Below are positions 1 to 8,425 of a stretch of 64,000 bases of DNA, in pieces. Source of the stretch: an uncultured Marvinbryantia sp. (GTDB lineage Bacteria > Bacillota > Clostridia > Lachnospirales > Lachnospiraceae); the NCBI GenBank assembly GCA_937915375.1, contig CALDMO010000017.1:58952-122951 (forward strand), read 5' to 3'. The translations under genes and the position numbers were made by a program. Below the pieces are notes generated by a model. It made no database searches. It had not been told where the DNA came from and worked only from the letters and a program-made list of their open reading frames with translations. Every line of letters begins with the position of its first letter. Within the stretch, counting starts at the first letter, position 1.

Positions 1-266
1 TTGATCTGTCCGGACGACCATATTTAGAATCCGACCTTACTTTTACCTGTGAAAAAATCGGGGATATGGATACGGAGATGGTTCGAGAATTTTTTTATGC
101 CGTATCTTATGCAGCTGGAATGAACCTGCATTTTAAACAGTTTTCCGGACGAAATAATCACCATATCGCGGAATGTGCGTTTAAGGCGTTTGCCCGTGCG
201 CTTGATATGGCAACGATGACGGACGATCGCATCAACGGTGTGCTCTCCACAAAAGGAAGTTTGTAG
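1..266 (+). CDS. hisB: Imidazoleglycerol-phosphate dehydratase, C-terminal part (cut by window edge)
   Basis: The open frame enters from the left edge (first whole codon at base 3) and stops at 264-266. HisB dehydrates imidazole-glycerol phosphate to imidazole-acetol phosphate in cytoplasmic histidine synthesis. Visible family features are the GRPYLE segment near the edge, the metal-binding NNHHIAE motif and the FKAFARAL helix that follows it, close to the end as in full-length HisB. The next gene begins 38 bases downstream on the same strand and also belongs to histidine synthesis, so this is the tail of a his operon. Only about 88 residues are inside the window; the N-terminal half cannot be judged. 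Confidence 0.93.
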   Translation, partial: DLSGRPYLESDLTFTCEKIGDMDTEMVREFFYAVSYAAGMNLHFKQFSGRNNHHIAECAFKAFARALDMATMTDDRINGVLSTKGSL

Positions 267-304
267 AAACTTTTAGATCTCAAAAGAAACAGAGGAAACG
301 GCCT

Positions 305-1600
305 ATGGAAAACAAAAAATTAATTGCGCAGATTGTTTTAAGAAAAGGAAAAACGATACAAGATTTAGAAGATAAACGGATCATTTATGATGGAAACGCA
401 GTAAAATTAGCACAGCATTATGAAAAAAAAGGCGCGGATGCACTGATCATATATAATGTATCTAAAGAGGAACGCGAAAAGGAAAATGCCGTACGCATAG
501 TCCGGGAAATCGGCATGAATGTTGATATTCCGATCATTGCGGGCGCGATTGATACGGCGGAGGATGCAAAGAAACTTTTGCTAGCCGGATGTAGCAAGGT
601 CTTTATATCGGTGAACAGCGAAACAGATTTGCAGACGCTGGAAACGCTTTCTAAACGCTTCGGAAAAGAACGGCTTGCAGTATGCATTATGGATTTTTCT
701 AATATCAGCAGCATCAAGGGCTATCTGTCTGTATTTGAGGACTGCGTATCTCTGGCTTTGATGTTCGGAGATAATTTCCATTTGTATGATGTGATAAACC
801 GTCTGCCGATTGAAACCATTCCGGTTTTATCTGTGTTTTATCTGGAACATGTACTGGCGCTTTTACGCCTGAAAAATGTAGCTGGTATTTCCGGAAAGGC
901 ATTTTCAGATCCGAGTACAAATTTGTTTGAACTGCGTAATTCCTTTGCGCGGCGCGGTGTTCGGCTGCAGAGCTGTATCAGTGATTTTCAGTGGGATGAC
1001 CTCAAAACAAATGCCGACGGACTGGTGCCGGTCATCGTGCAGGATTATAAAAACGAGCAGGTGCTGATGATGGCTTATATGAACCGGGAGGCTTATGAAA
1101 CAACGCTGATGACCGGGCGGATGACATACTTTAGCAGAAGCCGTCAGAAGCTCTGGCTCAAGGGAGAGACATCCGGACATTTTCAGTATGTCAAGCAGAT
1201 TCTGATTGACTGTGATAATGATACACTGCTTGCAAAGGTAGCGCAAAAAGGGGCTGCCTGCCATACCGGAAACCGTACTTGCTTTTATCGAGAGCTTGTG
1301 AAAAAGCGCTATGAAGACTCCAATCCGTTTGCTGTGTTTGAGACGGTTATGACAGGTATTCGCGGTCAAAAGGAAAATCCAGTTGAGGGGACTTATGTAG
1401 ACAGAGCATTCGATCAGGAGATGGATCAGATTCTGCAAAAAACCGGAACAAGCTTTGTCAGTTTAATGCTTGCAGCGAAAAATCGCGATAAAGAAAACGT
1501 GCGCAGCCAGATTTCTGATCATCTGTTTCAAATGATGATGATTATGGATCAGCTTGGCATTTCTTGGTCAGATATTGTGCGTGAATATAAAAAACTTTAG
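305..1600 (+). CDS. hisI: HisF-like/HisI/HisE fusion; HisE part lacks catalytic glutamates
   Basis: 431 residues. Residues 1 to about 215 resemble a degenerate HisA/HisF TIM barrel: [14 protein letters not shown] and AGCSKVFIS align with HisF, but the strand-1 Asp is not present. Residues about 220-340 are a well-preserved phosphoribosyl-AMP cyclohydrolase (HisI) with [14 protein letters not shown] and [10 protein letters not shown], so this activity is expected. The C-terminal about 75 residues align with HisE (phosphoribosyl-ATP pyrophosphatase; [15 protein letters not shown]), but where HisE has the Mg-binding EExxE this protein reads TSFVS (residues 382-386), and the later Glu is Gln. The HisE part is therefore probably inactive and another PRA-PH may exist elsewhere. 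The start follows AGAGGAAACGGCCT. It lies in one operon with hisB. Confidence 0.88.
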   Translation: MENKKLIAQIVLRKGKTIQDLEDKRIIYDGNAVKLAQHYEKKGADALIIYNVSKEEREKENAVRIVREIGMNVDIPIIAGAIDTAEDAKKLLLAGCSKVFISVNSETDLQTLETLSKRFGKERLAVCIMDFSNISSIKGYLSVFEDCVSLALMFGDNFHLYDVINRLPIETIPVLSVFYLEHVLALLRLKNVAGISGKAFSDPSTNLFELRNSFARRGVRLQSCISDFQWDDLKTNADGLVPVIVQDYKNEQVLMMAYMNREAYETTLMTGRMTYFSRSRQKLWLKGETSGHFQYVKQILIDCDNDTLLAKVAQKGAACHTGNRTCFYRELVKKRYEDSNPFAVFETVMTGIRGQKENPVEGTYVDRAFDQEMDQILQKTGTSFVSLMLAAKNRDKENVRSQISDHLFQMMMIMDQLGISWSDIVREYKKL

Positions 1601-1660
1601 TTGCAGCAAAGAGTAACCTGTTTACAGGTAACGGAATAAGTTATAGAAAAGGACATTTTT

Positions 1661-2146
1661 ATGGACTATTCGAATTTTGTGCCGGTGGTTGGTACGGTGG
1701 TAAGAGTAAATCGTGGAACGGAATGCTGTAATCAGATAATGTCTGTGCGTTCCGAGAATGGGATGGTGAATTTTATTGTAGCACCGGAGACGCTGTTCAT
1801 TGACAGCAGACAGATCCGTCCTGGCATGCGGGTAGCTGTTTTTTATGACACAGATCTTCCGGTTCCGTTGATTTTTCCTCCGCAATATCGAGCACAGATT
1901 GTTACTACTCTTGGTCGAAATGAACAGATTATGCTCAATTATTTTGACCGGACTTTGACGGCAACAGACCATTCACTGCGACTAAATGTAGATCGAAGTA
2001 CACAGATAGAGATGGCCAACGGACAGATTTTTTTGTGTAATCCGGCAGAACAGACGCTTTTGGTTTATTATTCTGCGACAACCAGAAGTATTCCGCCGCA
2101 GACAACGCCGCGCAGGCTAGTCGTATTGTGCCAGAGCGGACATTGA
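1661..2146 (+). CDS. Unknown protein, 161 residues
   Basis: I do not recognise this family. The frame is open for 161 codons with codon use like its neighbours. The sequence alternates hydrophobic and polar residues (VPVVGTVVRV, MRVAVFYD, TLLVYYSATTRSIPPQT), suggesting a beta-rich, possibly OB-like cytoplasmic fold; no signal peptide or membrane helix is seen. It stands 60 bases after the his gene and about 110 bases before ogt, both on the same strand. A short palindrome (ACCTGT-TT-ACAGGT, 1616-1629) lies in the upstream gap and may be a weak hairpin or operator. Confidence 0.6.
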   Translation: MDYSNFVPVVGTVVRVNRGTECCNQIMSVRSENGMVNFIVAPETLFIDSRQIRPGMRVAVFYDTDLPVPLIFPPQYRAQIVTTLGRNEQIMLNYFDRTLTATDHSLRLNVDRSTQIEMANGQIFLCNPAEQTLLVYYSATTRSIPPQTTPRRLVVLCQSGH

Positions 2147-2259
2147 TAGACAGTGCATGAGAATCATCCAAAAGAATCTATGACGAGAAGAGCGACTTAT
2201 GAACAGTATTTCTGCTTTTATTTAAATGGCTATTGAATACATTATACAGGAGTACGGCT

Positions 2260-2766
2260 ATGAAATATTATGAAAAATATGAGTCACCACTTGGTACAAT
2301 TACGTTTGCCGGAATCGGAGACACACTGACCGGGTTATGGTTCGACGGACAGAAATATTTCGGGGCAGATCAGCTAAAAGAATGCAGGCAAAAAGAGCTT
2401 CCTGTATTTAGAGAAGTAAGAAAATGGCTGGATATTTATTTTTGCGGGAAAGATCCTGGATTTATGCCTGCGATTTTGATGGAAACAACACCATTTCGGC
2501 GGAAGGTATGGGAAGTGCTGCTGAAGATTCCCTATGGCGAAACTATGACATATGGAGAAATCGCCCACGTGATTGCGAAACAAAAAGGAATAAAAACCAT
2601 GTCTGCACAGGCTGTCGGCGGAGCAGTCGGACACAATGCCCTTTCTTTGATCATTCCCTGTCACCGCGTAGTTGGAAAAAATGGCAGTCTGACCGGTTAT
2701 GCCGGAGGGATAAATCGCAAAGCGGAATTACTGAAATTGGAAAACGCAAAAAGATGCAAGTTGTAA
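2260..2766 (+). CDS. ogt: Methylated-DNA--protein-cysteine methyltransferase
   Basis: 168 residues from the ATG at 2260. This start has an ACAGGAG ribosome site seven bases ahead; a TTG at 2233 in the same frame has none. The protein removes methyl or alkyl groups from O6-guanine in a suicide reaction. The active-site motif IIPCHRVV carries the acceptor cysteine, preceded by the DNA-binding helix-turn-helix (VIAKQKGIKTMSAQAVGGAVG) and followed by GSLTGYAGG, all typical of the Ogt/MGMT C-terminal domain. The N-terminal about 70 residues form the usual small ribonuclease-H-like domain. It is probably monocistronic; adaptive-response genes were not seen nearby. Confidence 0.93.
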   Translation: MKYYEKYESPLGTITFAGIGDTLTGLWFDGQKYFGADQLKECRQKELPVFREVRKWLDIYFCGKDPGFMPAILMETTPFRRKVWEVLLKIPYGETMTYGEIAHVIAKQKGIKTMSAQAVGGAVGHNALSLIIPCHRVVGKNGSLTGYAGGINRKAELLKLENAKRCKL

Positions 2767-2831
2767 CTAACAATTTTAAAAAGTATTTTGAATAATCATA
2801 TTTGATTGACAAATTACAATAAAGTTAAAAA

Positions 2832-2870
2832 AGGTGTAAAGCCTGGATAATTTGATAAGACTTTACACCT
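2832..2870. repeat. 10-bp inverted repeat before the 2889 gene
   Basis: AGGTGTAAAG (2832-2841) and CTTTACACCT (2861-2870) are perfect inverted copies around a 19-base centre, ending just before the AGAAGGAG ribosome site of the next gene. A TTGACA hexamer lies upstream at about 2806 without a clear matching -10. It could be an operator or a leader hairpin that controls translation; it lacks a T-tract, so it is not an ordinary terminator. Confidence 0.45.
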
Positions 2871-2888
2871 AAAGAGAAGGAGCGGCTT

Positions 2889-3266
2889 ATGTTTGGATTT
2901 AAAAAGAAAGAAAAGAAACCGTTGTGGATTATGGGAAAAGACGTAATGGAGATTATTCGGTCGGACTATGAAGAAGATACGTCCTTTGCCCTGATAGAAT
3001 TTCAGTATCAGGGAGGATCATATCTTATGGGCTCCTGTATAGTTCCGCCAAATGCCAAGGAGCGGAAGGAAAATATTACTTTTGTATTTCAGGATCAGTC
3101 ATATCAGAATTTTGATGAATTTCAGGAAAATGCTTGTATTAATGGTATTAAAATTTCTGAACTGAAAGATCCCATTGAAATCATCAGGGCTGGGATTATT
3201 GGGAATGATACTATGCTGAAGACACCCTGGGGAGATACTAGGCTTGCGAAGAAAGCTTTGAGATAA
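2889..3266 (+). CDS. Unknown small protein, 125 residues
   Basis: No family recognised. A good AGAAGGAG site precedes the ATG. The protein starts with a lysine-rich stretch (FKKKEKKP) and is then mixed alpha/beta with acidic patches; no signal peptide, membrane segment or metal motif is visible, so it is probably cytoplasmic. It is isolated: the neighbour on the left ends about 120 bases away and the one on the right is a reversed pseudogene starting seven bases after its stop. Confidence 0.55.
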   Translation: MFGFKKKEKKPLWIMGKDVMEIIRSDYEEDTSFALIEFQYQGGSYLMGSCIVPPNAKERKENITFVFQDQSYQNFDEFQENACINGIKISELKDPIEIIRAGIIGNDTMLKTPWGDTRLAKKALR

Positions 3267-3272
3267 AAACAA

Positions 3273-3721
3273 TCAAAGCTTCTCCATGTTTTTCCGAAGA
3301 GCCAGCCACATGGCAATGAAAATAATCACATAGACTACCATACCAATACCGGCAGATTCCCGGGCGAATTTTGTAGAAAGATTCTGCCTCATTTTTTAAT
3401 TCTTTCACTAAAAGATACATCTCTTTTGTATATTTTCTGTAAACAGTAACCCCTTTTCTTTCTAATTCCTGTAAAATAGATTCTTCTCCTTGGGTTTTGG
3501 GCTCGTAAATTACGATTTTCAGCGAAGGAATTTGTAGTAATACTTCTAGGTTATTTACAGGAACCTGATAAAGATTTACGACTTCCAGCTGCCAAAGTTC
3601 CCGTAAAGTCCAGATTTTCAAAATAATCGAAATACGTCAAATCTAATTTCTGCAATCTGGGAAAATTTGGAAGTGTTTCTGAGAGTATTTGGGGATTTTT
3701 TATTCTTAATAATAACGGTAC
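3273..3721 (-). pseudogene. Decayed leucine-rich-repeat protein with C-terminal membrane anchor
   Basis: Three reading frames on the minus strand carry pieces of what looks like one protein. From about 3721 to 3600: LPNFPRLQKLDLTYFDYFEN, a leucine-rich repeat. A frame change near 3600 leads to LRELWQLEVVNLYQVPVNN and IPSLKIVIYEP, further LRR-like repeats, down to about 3380. A second frame change leads to FARESAGIGMVVYVIIFIA plus a positively charged tail ending KNMEKL and a stop at 3273-3275, which is a clear single membrane helix. No start codon with a ribosome site is visible, so the 5' end is also missing. A promoter-like TTGAAA-N18-TATAAT (3759-3730, minus strand) precedes it. The function of the intact ancestor is unknown. 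Confidence 0.55.
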
Positions 3722-3833
3722 CTGTAAAAATTATATCATGAAAAAGAACGGAATTTCAATTTTATATTTTATGTGCGGGAAATTTCAGGCTGTAAAAAGC
3801 GAAACTGAATAGTATAATTTTGCATGAAAAGAC

Positions 3834-3863
3834 TTGGAAGCAGCGATAAGATTGTGGTATAGT
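3834..3863 (+). promoter_or_regulatory. Probable promoter for the radical SAM/rng operon
   Basis: TTGGAA (3834-3839), an 18-base spacer and TATAGT (3858-3863) form a sigma-A-type promoter about 50 bases before the ATG at 3916. The upstream gene reads the other way, so a promoter is required here. Confidence 0.6.
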
Positions 3864-3915
3864 AAAAGTATTGCCTGAGTTGGCAAAGAACTTTTAGAAA
3901 TGGAACGAGAATTTT

Positions 3916-5781
3916 ATGAGAAAACTTGCGTTATCAGATGAAATATTATTAAAGATCGATAAACCGGCCCGTTATATCGGAAACGAGATCAATTCTGTAA
4001 TGAAAGAACCGTCCAAAGTGAAAACTCGGTTTGCGCTCTGTTTCGCGGATTTGTATGAAATCGGTATGTCTCACCTCGGCATTCAAATCCTTTATGATAT
4101 GTTTAATCAGCGAGAAGATGTCTGGTGTGAGCGCGTTTATTCGCCATGGACAGATCTGGATGCGATCATGCGCAGAGAAAATATCCCCTTATTTGCTCTG
4201 GAGTCTCAGGATCCGATCAAAGAATTTGATTTTCTGGGTATTACTTTACAATATGAGATGTGTTATACAAATATTCTGCAGATATTAGATTTGGCGCAGA
4301 TACCGCTTCTGGCAAAAGATCGAGACTGGGGATATCCAATCGTGATCGGCGGTGGACCATGTGCTTATAATCCGGAGCCGATTGCTGACTTTTTCGATTT
4401 GTTTTATATCGGTGAGGGGGAGACCGTTTATTTCGATCTTCTGGATGTCTATCAGAAATGCAGAAAAGAGGGCAGATCTCGCCATGAATTTTTGATCGCC
4501 GCGGCAAAGATTCCGGGCATTTATGTTCCGATGCTTTATGATGTGACATATAAGGAGGACGGCACAATTGCGTCATTTATGCCAAATGTGCTGGATATTC
4601 CGGAAAAAATTGAAAAACAGATTGTGATGGATTTGACAGAATCTTATTATCCGAAAGCGCCGGTTGTACCGTTTATCAAAGCGACACAGGATCGTGTAGT
4701 GCTGGAAATCATGCGTGGCTGTATCCGTGGCTGCCGTTTCTGTCAGGCCGGTATGCTGTATCGTCCAACACGTGAGCGCGATCTGGAAATGCTCAAACGG
4801 ACGGCGTTGGAAATGCTCAAAAATACCGGACATGAAGAGATTTCATTGAGTTCCTTAAGCTCTAGCGACTATCGCAGCCTGAACGAGCTGGTAACATTTT
4901 TGATTGAGGAATGTAACAGACGCGGCGTGAATATTTCTCTTCCATCCCTGCGCATTGACGCTTTTTCTCTGGATGTGATGAGTAAGGTACAGGATGTGAA
5001 AAAGAGCAGTCTGACTTTCGCGCCGGAAGCAGGTTCACAGCGTCTGCGCGACGTAATCAACAAAGGATTGACCGAAGAAATTATTTTGAAAGGCGCGGGA
5101 GAAGCGTTTGAAGGCGGATGGAATAAGGTAAAACTATATTTCATGCTTGGCCTGCCGACAGAAACTGAGGAAGATCAGAAGGAAATTGCGCATTTGGCTG
5201 AGAAGATTGCCGAGCGTTATTATGAGATTCCCAAAGAACAGCGAAACGGCAAGTGCCAGATTACGGTCAGTACATCGTTTTTTATTCCGAAACCGTTTAC
5301 GCCGTTTCAGTGGGCACGCATGTGTACAAAAGAAGAATTTCTTGGTCACGCAAAAACGGTCAATCATGAGATTAAGGAACAACTCAACAAAAAGAGTATC
5401 CGTTATAACTGGCATGAAGCGGACGTTTCCGTACTGGAAGGCTTGTTGGCGCGCGGTGACCGTAAAGTAGCCGGTGTCATTTTGAAGGCTTATAAAAACG
5501 GCGCTCTTTTTGATGCCTGGTCTGAGAATTTTGACAATGAGATATGGATGAACGCCATAGAACATTGTGGCCTGTCATTAGATTTTTATACAACGAGAGA
5601 ACGGACTGCCGATGAAATTTTCCCATGGGATTTCATTAATATTGGCGTAACGAAAAAACACCTGTTCAAAGAATGGGAACGTGCTCATCAGGAACAGGTG
5701 ACAGAAAACTGTCGTCAGCAGTGTTCCGGCTGTGGGGCAGCATGTTATAAAGGAGGTGTCTGCTTTGAAGGTCAGAATTAA
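3916..5781 (+). CDS. TIGR03960-type B12-binding radical SAM protein
   Basis: 621 residues. The N-terminal about 200 residues resemble the cobalamin-binding domain of this family, followed by a radical SAM core with the [4Fe-4S] motif CIRGCRFCQ (three cysteines spaced 3 and 2) and the family segment MLYRPTRERD right after it. A later YFMLGLPTET matches the SAM-binding core. The C terminus ends with a cysteine-rich CRQQCSGCGAAC segment, possibly a second iron or zinc site. The exact reaction is not established. It overlaps the next gene by 17 bases; in other genomes the two are often adjacent or fused, supporting joint function. Confidence 0.9.
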   Translation: MRKLALSDEILLKIDKPARYIGNEINSVMKEPSKVKTRFALCFADLYEIGMSHLGIQILYDMFNQREDVWCERVYSPWTDLDAIMRRENIPLFALESQDPIKEFDFLGITLQYEMCYTNILQILDLAQIPLLAKDRDWGYPIVIGGGPCAYNPEPIADFFDLFYIGEGETVYFDLLDVYQKCRKEGRSRHEFLIAAAKIPGIYVPMLYDVTYKEDGTIASFMPNVLDIPEKIEKQIVMDLTESYYPKAPVVPFIKATQDRVVLEIMRGCIRGCRFCQAGMLYRPTRERDLEMLKRTALEMLKNTGHEEISLSSLSSSDYRSLNELVTFLIEECNRRGVNISLPSLRIDAFSLDVMSKVQDVKKSSLTFAPEAGSQRLRDVINKGLTEEIILKGAGEAFEGGWNKVKLYFMLGLPTETEEDQKEIAHLAEKIAERYYEIPKEQRNGKCQITVSTSFFIPKPFTPFQWARMCTKEEFLGHAKTVNHEIKEQLNKKSIRYNWHEADVSVLEGLLARGDRKVAGVILKAYKNGALFDAWSENFDNEIWMNAIEHCGLSLDFYTTRERTADEIFPWDFINIGVTKKHLFKEWERAHQEQVTENCRQQCSGCGAACYKGGVCFEGQN

Positions 5782-6475
5782 ATTTTCAAAACACGGCGCC
5801 ATGAAATTCATTGGCCATTTGGATATGATGCGTTATTTTCAAAAAGCTATGCGCCGCGCTGAAATCGATATTGCATTTTCGGAAGGCTTCAGTCCTCATA
5901 TGATTATGTCGTTTGCTCTTCCGCTTGGAGTGGGCGTAACAAGTGACGGGGAATATGTGGATATTGAACTTCGCACACCGATTTCTTCCGAACAGGCAGT
6001 AAAGCAGTTAAACAATGTAATGACAGAAGGTGTGACTGTTACAAGCTTTCGTCAGATTGAAGAAGGAAAAGCAGGGAAGGCGATGTCTCTGGTAGCGGCT
6101 GCTGATTATACAGTGCGTTTCCGGGAAGAAAAAGCGCCGGCGGAAAACTGGCAGGAAAAATTTAATGCTTTTCTGGCGCAGGAACAGATTCTAATCACCA
6201 AAAAAACGAAAAAAAGCGAGAAGGAAATCGATATTCGTCCGCATGTCTATGCGGTGTCCGTACAAGACGATGCCATCCATCTGACATTGGCAGCGGGAAG
6301 TGCGGCCAACATCAAACCGGATCTGGTATTGGAAGCATTTGCTGCATATCTGAACTGGGAAATGCCGGAATTTGCTTTGCTGATAAACCGCGATGAGCTG
6401 TACGCAAATATCGGAGATGAAACAGAACGCAGACTGATATCTTTAGAAGATTTGGGTGAAGAAATTGAATTGTAA
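5765..6475 (+). CDS. TIGR03936 / DUF2344 radical SAM-associated protein
   Basis: 236 residues from the TTG at 5765, which has a strong AAAGGAGGTG site; the upstream in-frame start at 5732 has none. The N terminus VRIKFSKHGAMKFIGHLDM and the AFSEGFSPHMIMSFALPLGVG segment are typical of the DUF2344 family, which always travels with a TIGR03960 radical SAM protein. It may assist RNA or tRNA-linked chemistry, but the function is unknown. It overlaps the radical SAM gene at its start and rng at its end, so the three genes are translationally coupled. Confidence 0.9.
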   Translation: MKVRIKFSKHGAMKFIGHLDMMRYFQKAMRRAEIDIAFSEGFSPHMIMSFALPLGVGVTSDGEYVDIELRTPISSEQAVKQLNNVMTEGVTVTSFRQIEEGKAGKAMSLVAAADYTVRFREEKAPAENWQEKFNAFLAQEQILITKKTKKSEKEIDIRPHVYAVSVQDDAIHLTLAAGSAANIKPDLVLEAFAAYLNWEMPEFALLINRDELYANIGDETERRLISLEDLGEEIEL

Positions 6476-7679
6476 ACTGGTCATTACAAAATTCCAGAAT
6501 GGGATTGCGACAATGCTTACTGACAGCAGGAGAGCAGTAGAGCTTTCTTTTGACATGGAAGCAAATACTTCCCTGCTCGGCAATATCTACATCGGAAAAG
6601 TGACGTCAATCGTAAAAAATATCGGCGCCGTATTCGTGGAGATTGAGGGCGGTCTGCCATGTTACTTTTCGCTTGCCGACAACTCGGAAATTATATATAC
6701 AAAAAAATCAAATTCTCCGCGTCTTGTCGTCGGTGATGAATTGCTTGTACAAGTTTCACGGGAAGCGCAGAAAACAAAAGCACCAACGGTGACGGCAAAT
6801 ATCAATCTCACTGGCAAATATCTGGTGCTAACATCTGCGAAAAAGCAGATTGGCGTTTCCTCAAAACTGAACAAAATGCAAAAACAGCTTTTGACAGAGC
6901 AGATGCAGGCTTTGAAAGAGGAACGATTTGGCTGGATCGTTCGTACAAATGCCGCGGAAGTGCCATTTTCGGTCATCGAGGAGGAGGCCGCGCAGCTGCG
7001 AAGACAGTTTGAGGAACTTTTGCTGAAAGGAATGCATCGTCCAGCCAGAAGCTGCCTTTCTAAAAATTCTCCGTCCTGGCTGCTGCAGCTGAAAGATCTG
7101 TATAGTGACCAGTATACGGAGATCATTACAGATAACGAAGAACTATATGCACAACTGAAAACATATCTGGAAACAAATCAGCCGGAGGACACAGGAAAGC
7201 TCACCTTTTATCAGGACAGACTCCTGCCGCTTTATAAACTATACTGTTTTGAGACAGAGTTTGCCAATGCTTTAAAAGAACGTGTGTGGCTGAAATCCGG
7301 CGCTTATCTTGTGATTCAGCCAACAGAAGCTCTGACTGTAATTGATGTCAATACGGGAAAATATGAGCGTGGCAAGAATGTACAGGAAACCTATTATAAG
7401 ATCAACTGTGAAGCGGCAGCAGAGATTGCCCGCCAGCTACGGCTGCGCTCCATTTCTGGCATTATTTTAATCGACTTTATCAATATGGAGAGTCAAGTAC
7501 ATAAGGATGCGCTGATGGAAGAATTGCGTCGTCTGTTAAAAAGCGATCCGATGAAAGCATGTGCAGTCGATATGACAGCATTGGGACTAGTGGAGATAAC
7601 GCGCAAACGAAAACAGAAACCACTGTTGGAGAAAATAAGTGAGTATAATTTTTTAAAAAATTATGGAAACAGGGGTTGA
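6456..7679 (+). CDS. rng: Ribonuclease G/E family, short form
   Basis: 407 residues starting at GTG 6456, overlapping the previous gene by 20 bases. It cleaves single-stranded A/U-rich RNA in rRNA and mRNA processing. The N-terminal S1 domain (about residues 35-120: GNIYIGKVTSIVKNIGAVFV) is followed by RNase H- and DNase I-like regions with the magnesium ligands in VIDVNTGKYERGKN and IILIDFINM. The ending VEITRKR is where other family members continue into the zinc-link CPxC and small domain; both are absent, so the protein stops soon after the catalytic domain. Tetramer formation via the zinc-link is therefore not expected. It lies upstream of rplU; the rplU -35 box covers its stop codon. 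Confidence 0.9.
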   Translation: MKKLNCKLVITKFQNGIATMLTDSRRAVELSFDMEANTSLLGNIYIGKVTSIVKNIGAVFVEIEGGLPCYFSLADNSEIIYTKKSNSPRLVVGDELLVQVSREAQKTKAPTVTANINLTGKYLVLTSAKKQIGVSSKLNKMQKQLLTEQMQALKEERFGWIVRTNAAEVPFSVIEEEAAQLRRQFEELLLKGMHRPARSCLSKNSPSWLLQLKDLYSDQYTEIITDNEELYAQLKTYLETNQPEDTGKLTFYQDRLLPLYKLYCFETEFANALKERVWLKSGAYLVIQPTEALTVIDVNTGKYERGKNVQETYYKINCEAAAEIARQLRLRSISGIILIDFINMESQVHKDALMEELRRLLKSDPMKACAVDMTALGLVEITRKRKQKPLLEKISEYNFLKNYGNRG

Positions 7680-7704
7680 CGTAATAACTTATATATGCTA
7701 ATAT
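7676..7704 (+). promoter_or_regulatory. rplU operon promoter
   Basis: TTGACG (7676-7681), a 17-base spacer and TAATAT (7699-7704). The -35 box overlaps the stop codon of rng (7677-7679). The predicted start is near 7711, giving a leader of about 75 bases before rplU. Confidence 0.75.
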
Positions 7705-7710
7705 ACAGAA

Positions 7711-7786
7711 GTATGCCGCGTAAAGAGGTTTAAGTGTTGTGCAAACAACCACCGGATTTAGCGAGTAATTAAGTAGGAGGTGCCAT
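7711..7786 (+). ncRNA. Ribosomal protein L21 leader RNA
   Basis: The untranslated leader between the promoter and rplU contains a small perfect hairpin (GTTGT-GCAA-ACAAC) followed by CCACCGGATTTAGCG and a strong AGGAGGTG site, consistent with the L21 leader found before rplU in Firmicutes and thought to mediate feedback by L21. The call rests on position, length and my memory of the conserved core; a covariance search (Rfam L21_leader) would settle it. Confidence 0.7.
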
Positions 7787-8092
7787 ATGTACGCAATTAT
7801 TGCAACAGGTGGTAAACAGTACAAAGTAGCCGAAGGCGATATCATTAACGTAGAAAAGCTTGGTGTGGAAGCTGGCGAAACTGTTACATTTGATCAGGTA
7901 CTTGCAGTGAGCAACGACGGACTGAAAGTCGGTGCTGACGTTGCAGCAGCTACTGTTACAGCAAGCGTTGTGAAAAACGCGAAAGCAAGAAAAGTAGTTG
8001 TTTACAAGTATAAGAGAAAAACCGGTTACCACAAGAAAAACGGTCACAGACAGCAGTACACACAGGTTAAGATTGAAAAGATCAACGCTTAA
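7787..8092 (+). CDS. rplU: 50S ribosomal protein L21
   Basis: 101 residues, the usual length. [18 protein letters not shown] at the start and [21 protein letters not shown] near the end are classical L21 motifs; the protein binds 23S rRNA domain II together with L20. It is first gene of the rplU-prp-rpmA unit, has the strongest ribosome site of the region, and is probably autoregulated through the leader RNA. Confidence 0.98.
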   Translation: MYAIIATGGKQYKVAEGDIINVEKLGVEAGETVTFDQVLAVSNDGLKVGADVAAATVTASVVKNAKARKVVVYKYKRKTGYHKKNGHRQQYTQVKIEKINA

Positions 8093-8098
8093 TTTTGT

Positions 8099-8422
8099 AT
8101 GATTACAGTGACTGTGTATCAACATTCAGGACAGTATAAAGGGTTCTGTTGTAAAGGTCATGCGGAATATGCCGAGGAAGGATATGATATTATCTGCGCA
8201 GCGGTTTCTGTATTGACCGTCAATGCGATAAACTCTATTGAAAGGTTTACCGAAGATGATATGACAACAGACGGTGGAGCGGACGGTTACATAAAGCTGA
8301 CGCTGGACGGTGAAGTTTCAAATGATACGAAACTTTTACTCGATTCTATGATACTTGGCCTGAAGCAAATTCAACAAAGCTACGGAAACGAATACATTGA
8401 TATTACTTTCAAGGAGGTGTAG
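8099..8422 (+). CDS. prp: Ribosomal-processing cysteine protease Prp
   Basis: 107 residues. Prp is the cysteine protease that removes the N-terminal extension of L27 in Firmicutes and relatives. The catalytic histidine lies in KGHAEYAEEGYD and the cysteine in IICAAVSVLTVNAI, with the normal spacing. It sits six bases after rplU and four before rpmA, its substrate, as in other genomes. There is no strong ribosome site, so translation is probably coupled to rplU and its yield low. Confidence 0.95.
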   Translation: MITVTVYQHSGQYKGFCCKGHAEYAEEGYDIICAAVSVLTVNAINSIERFTEDDMTTDGGADGYIKLTLDGEVSNDTKLLLDSMILGLKQIQQSYGNEYIDITFKEV

Positions 8423-8425
8423 GAC

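Noticed and set aside
905..1438. 177-codon open frame on the minus strand
   Set aside because: Lies fully inside the his fusion gene, which has clear protein motifs; no ribosome site and no family resemblance.
1616..1629. Palindrome ACCTGT-TT-ACAGGT
   Set aside because: Too short and lacking T-tract or promoter context to claim a terminator or operator; only mentioned under the neighbouring gene.
2424..2795. 123-codon plus-strand frame overlapping ogt
   Set aside because: Alternative frame of ogt; the PCHR active-site motif is in the other frame.
7769..8125. 118-codon minus-strand frame over rplU
   Set aside because: Antisense shadow of the conserved L21 gene, with composition typical of a reversed coding strand.
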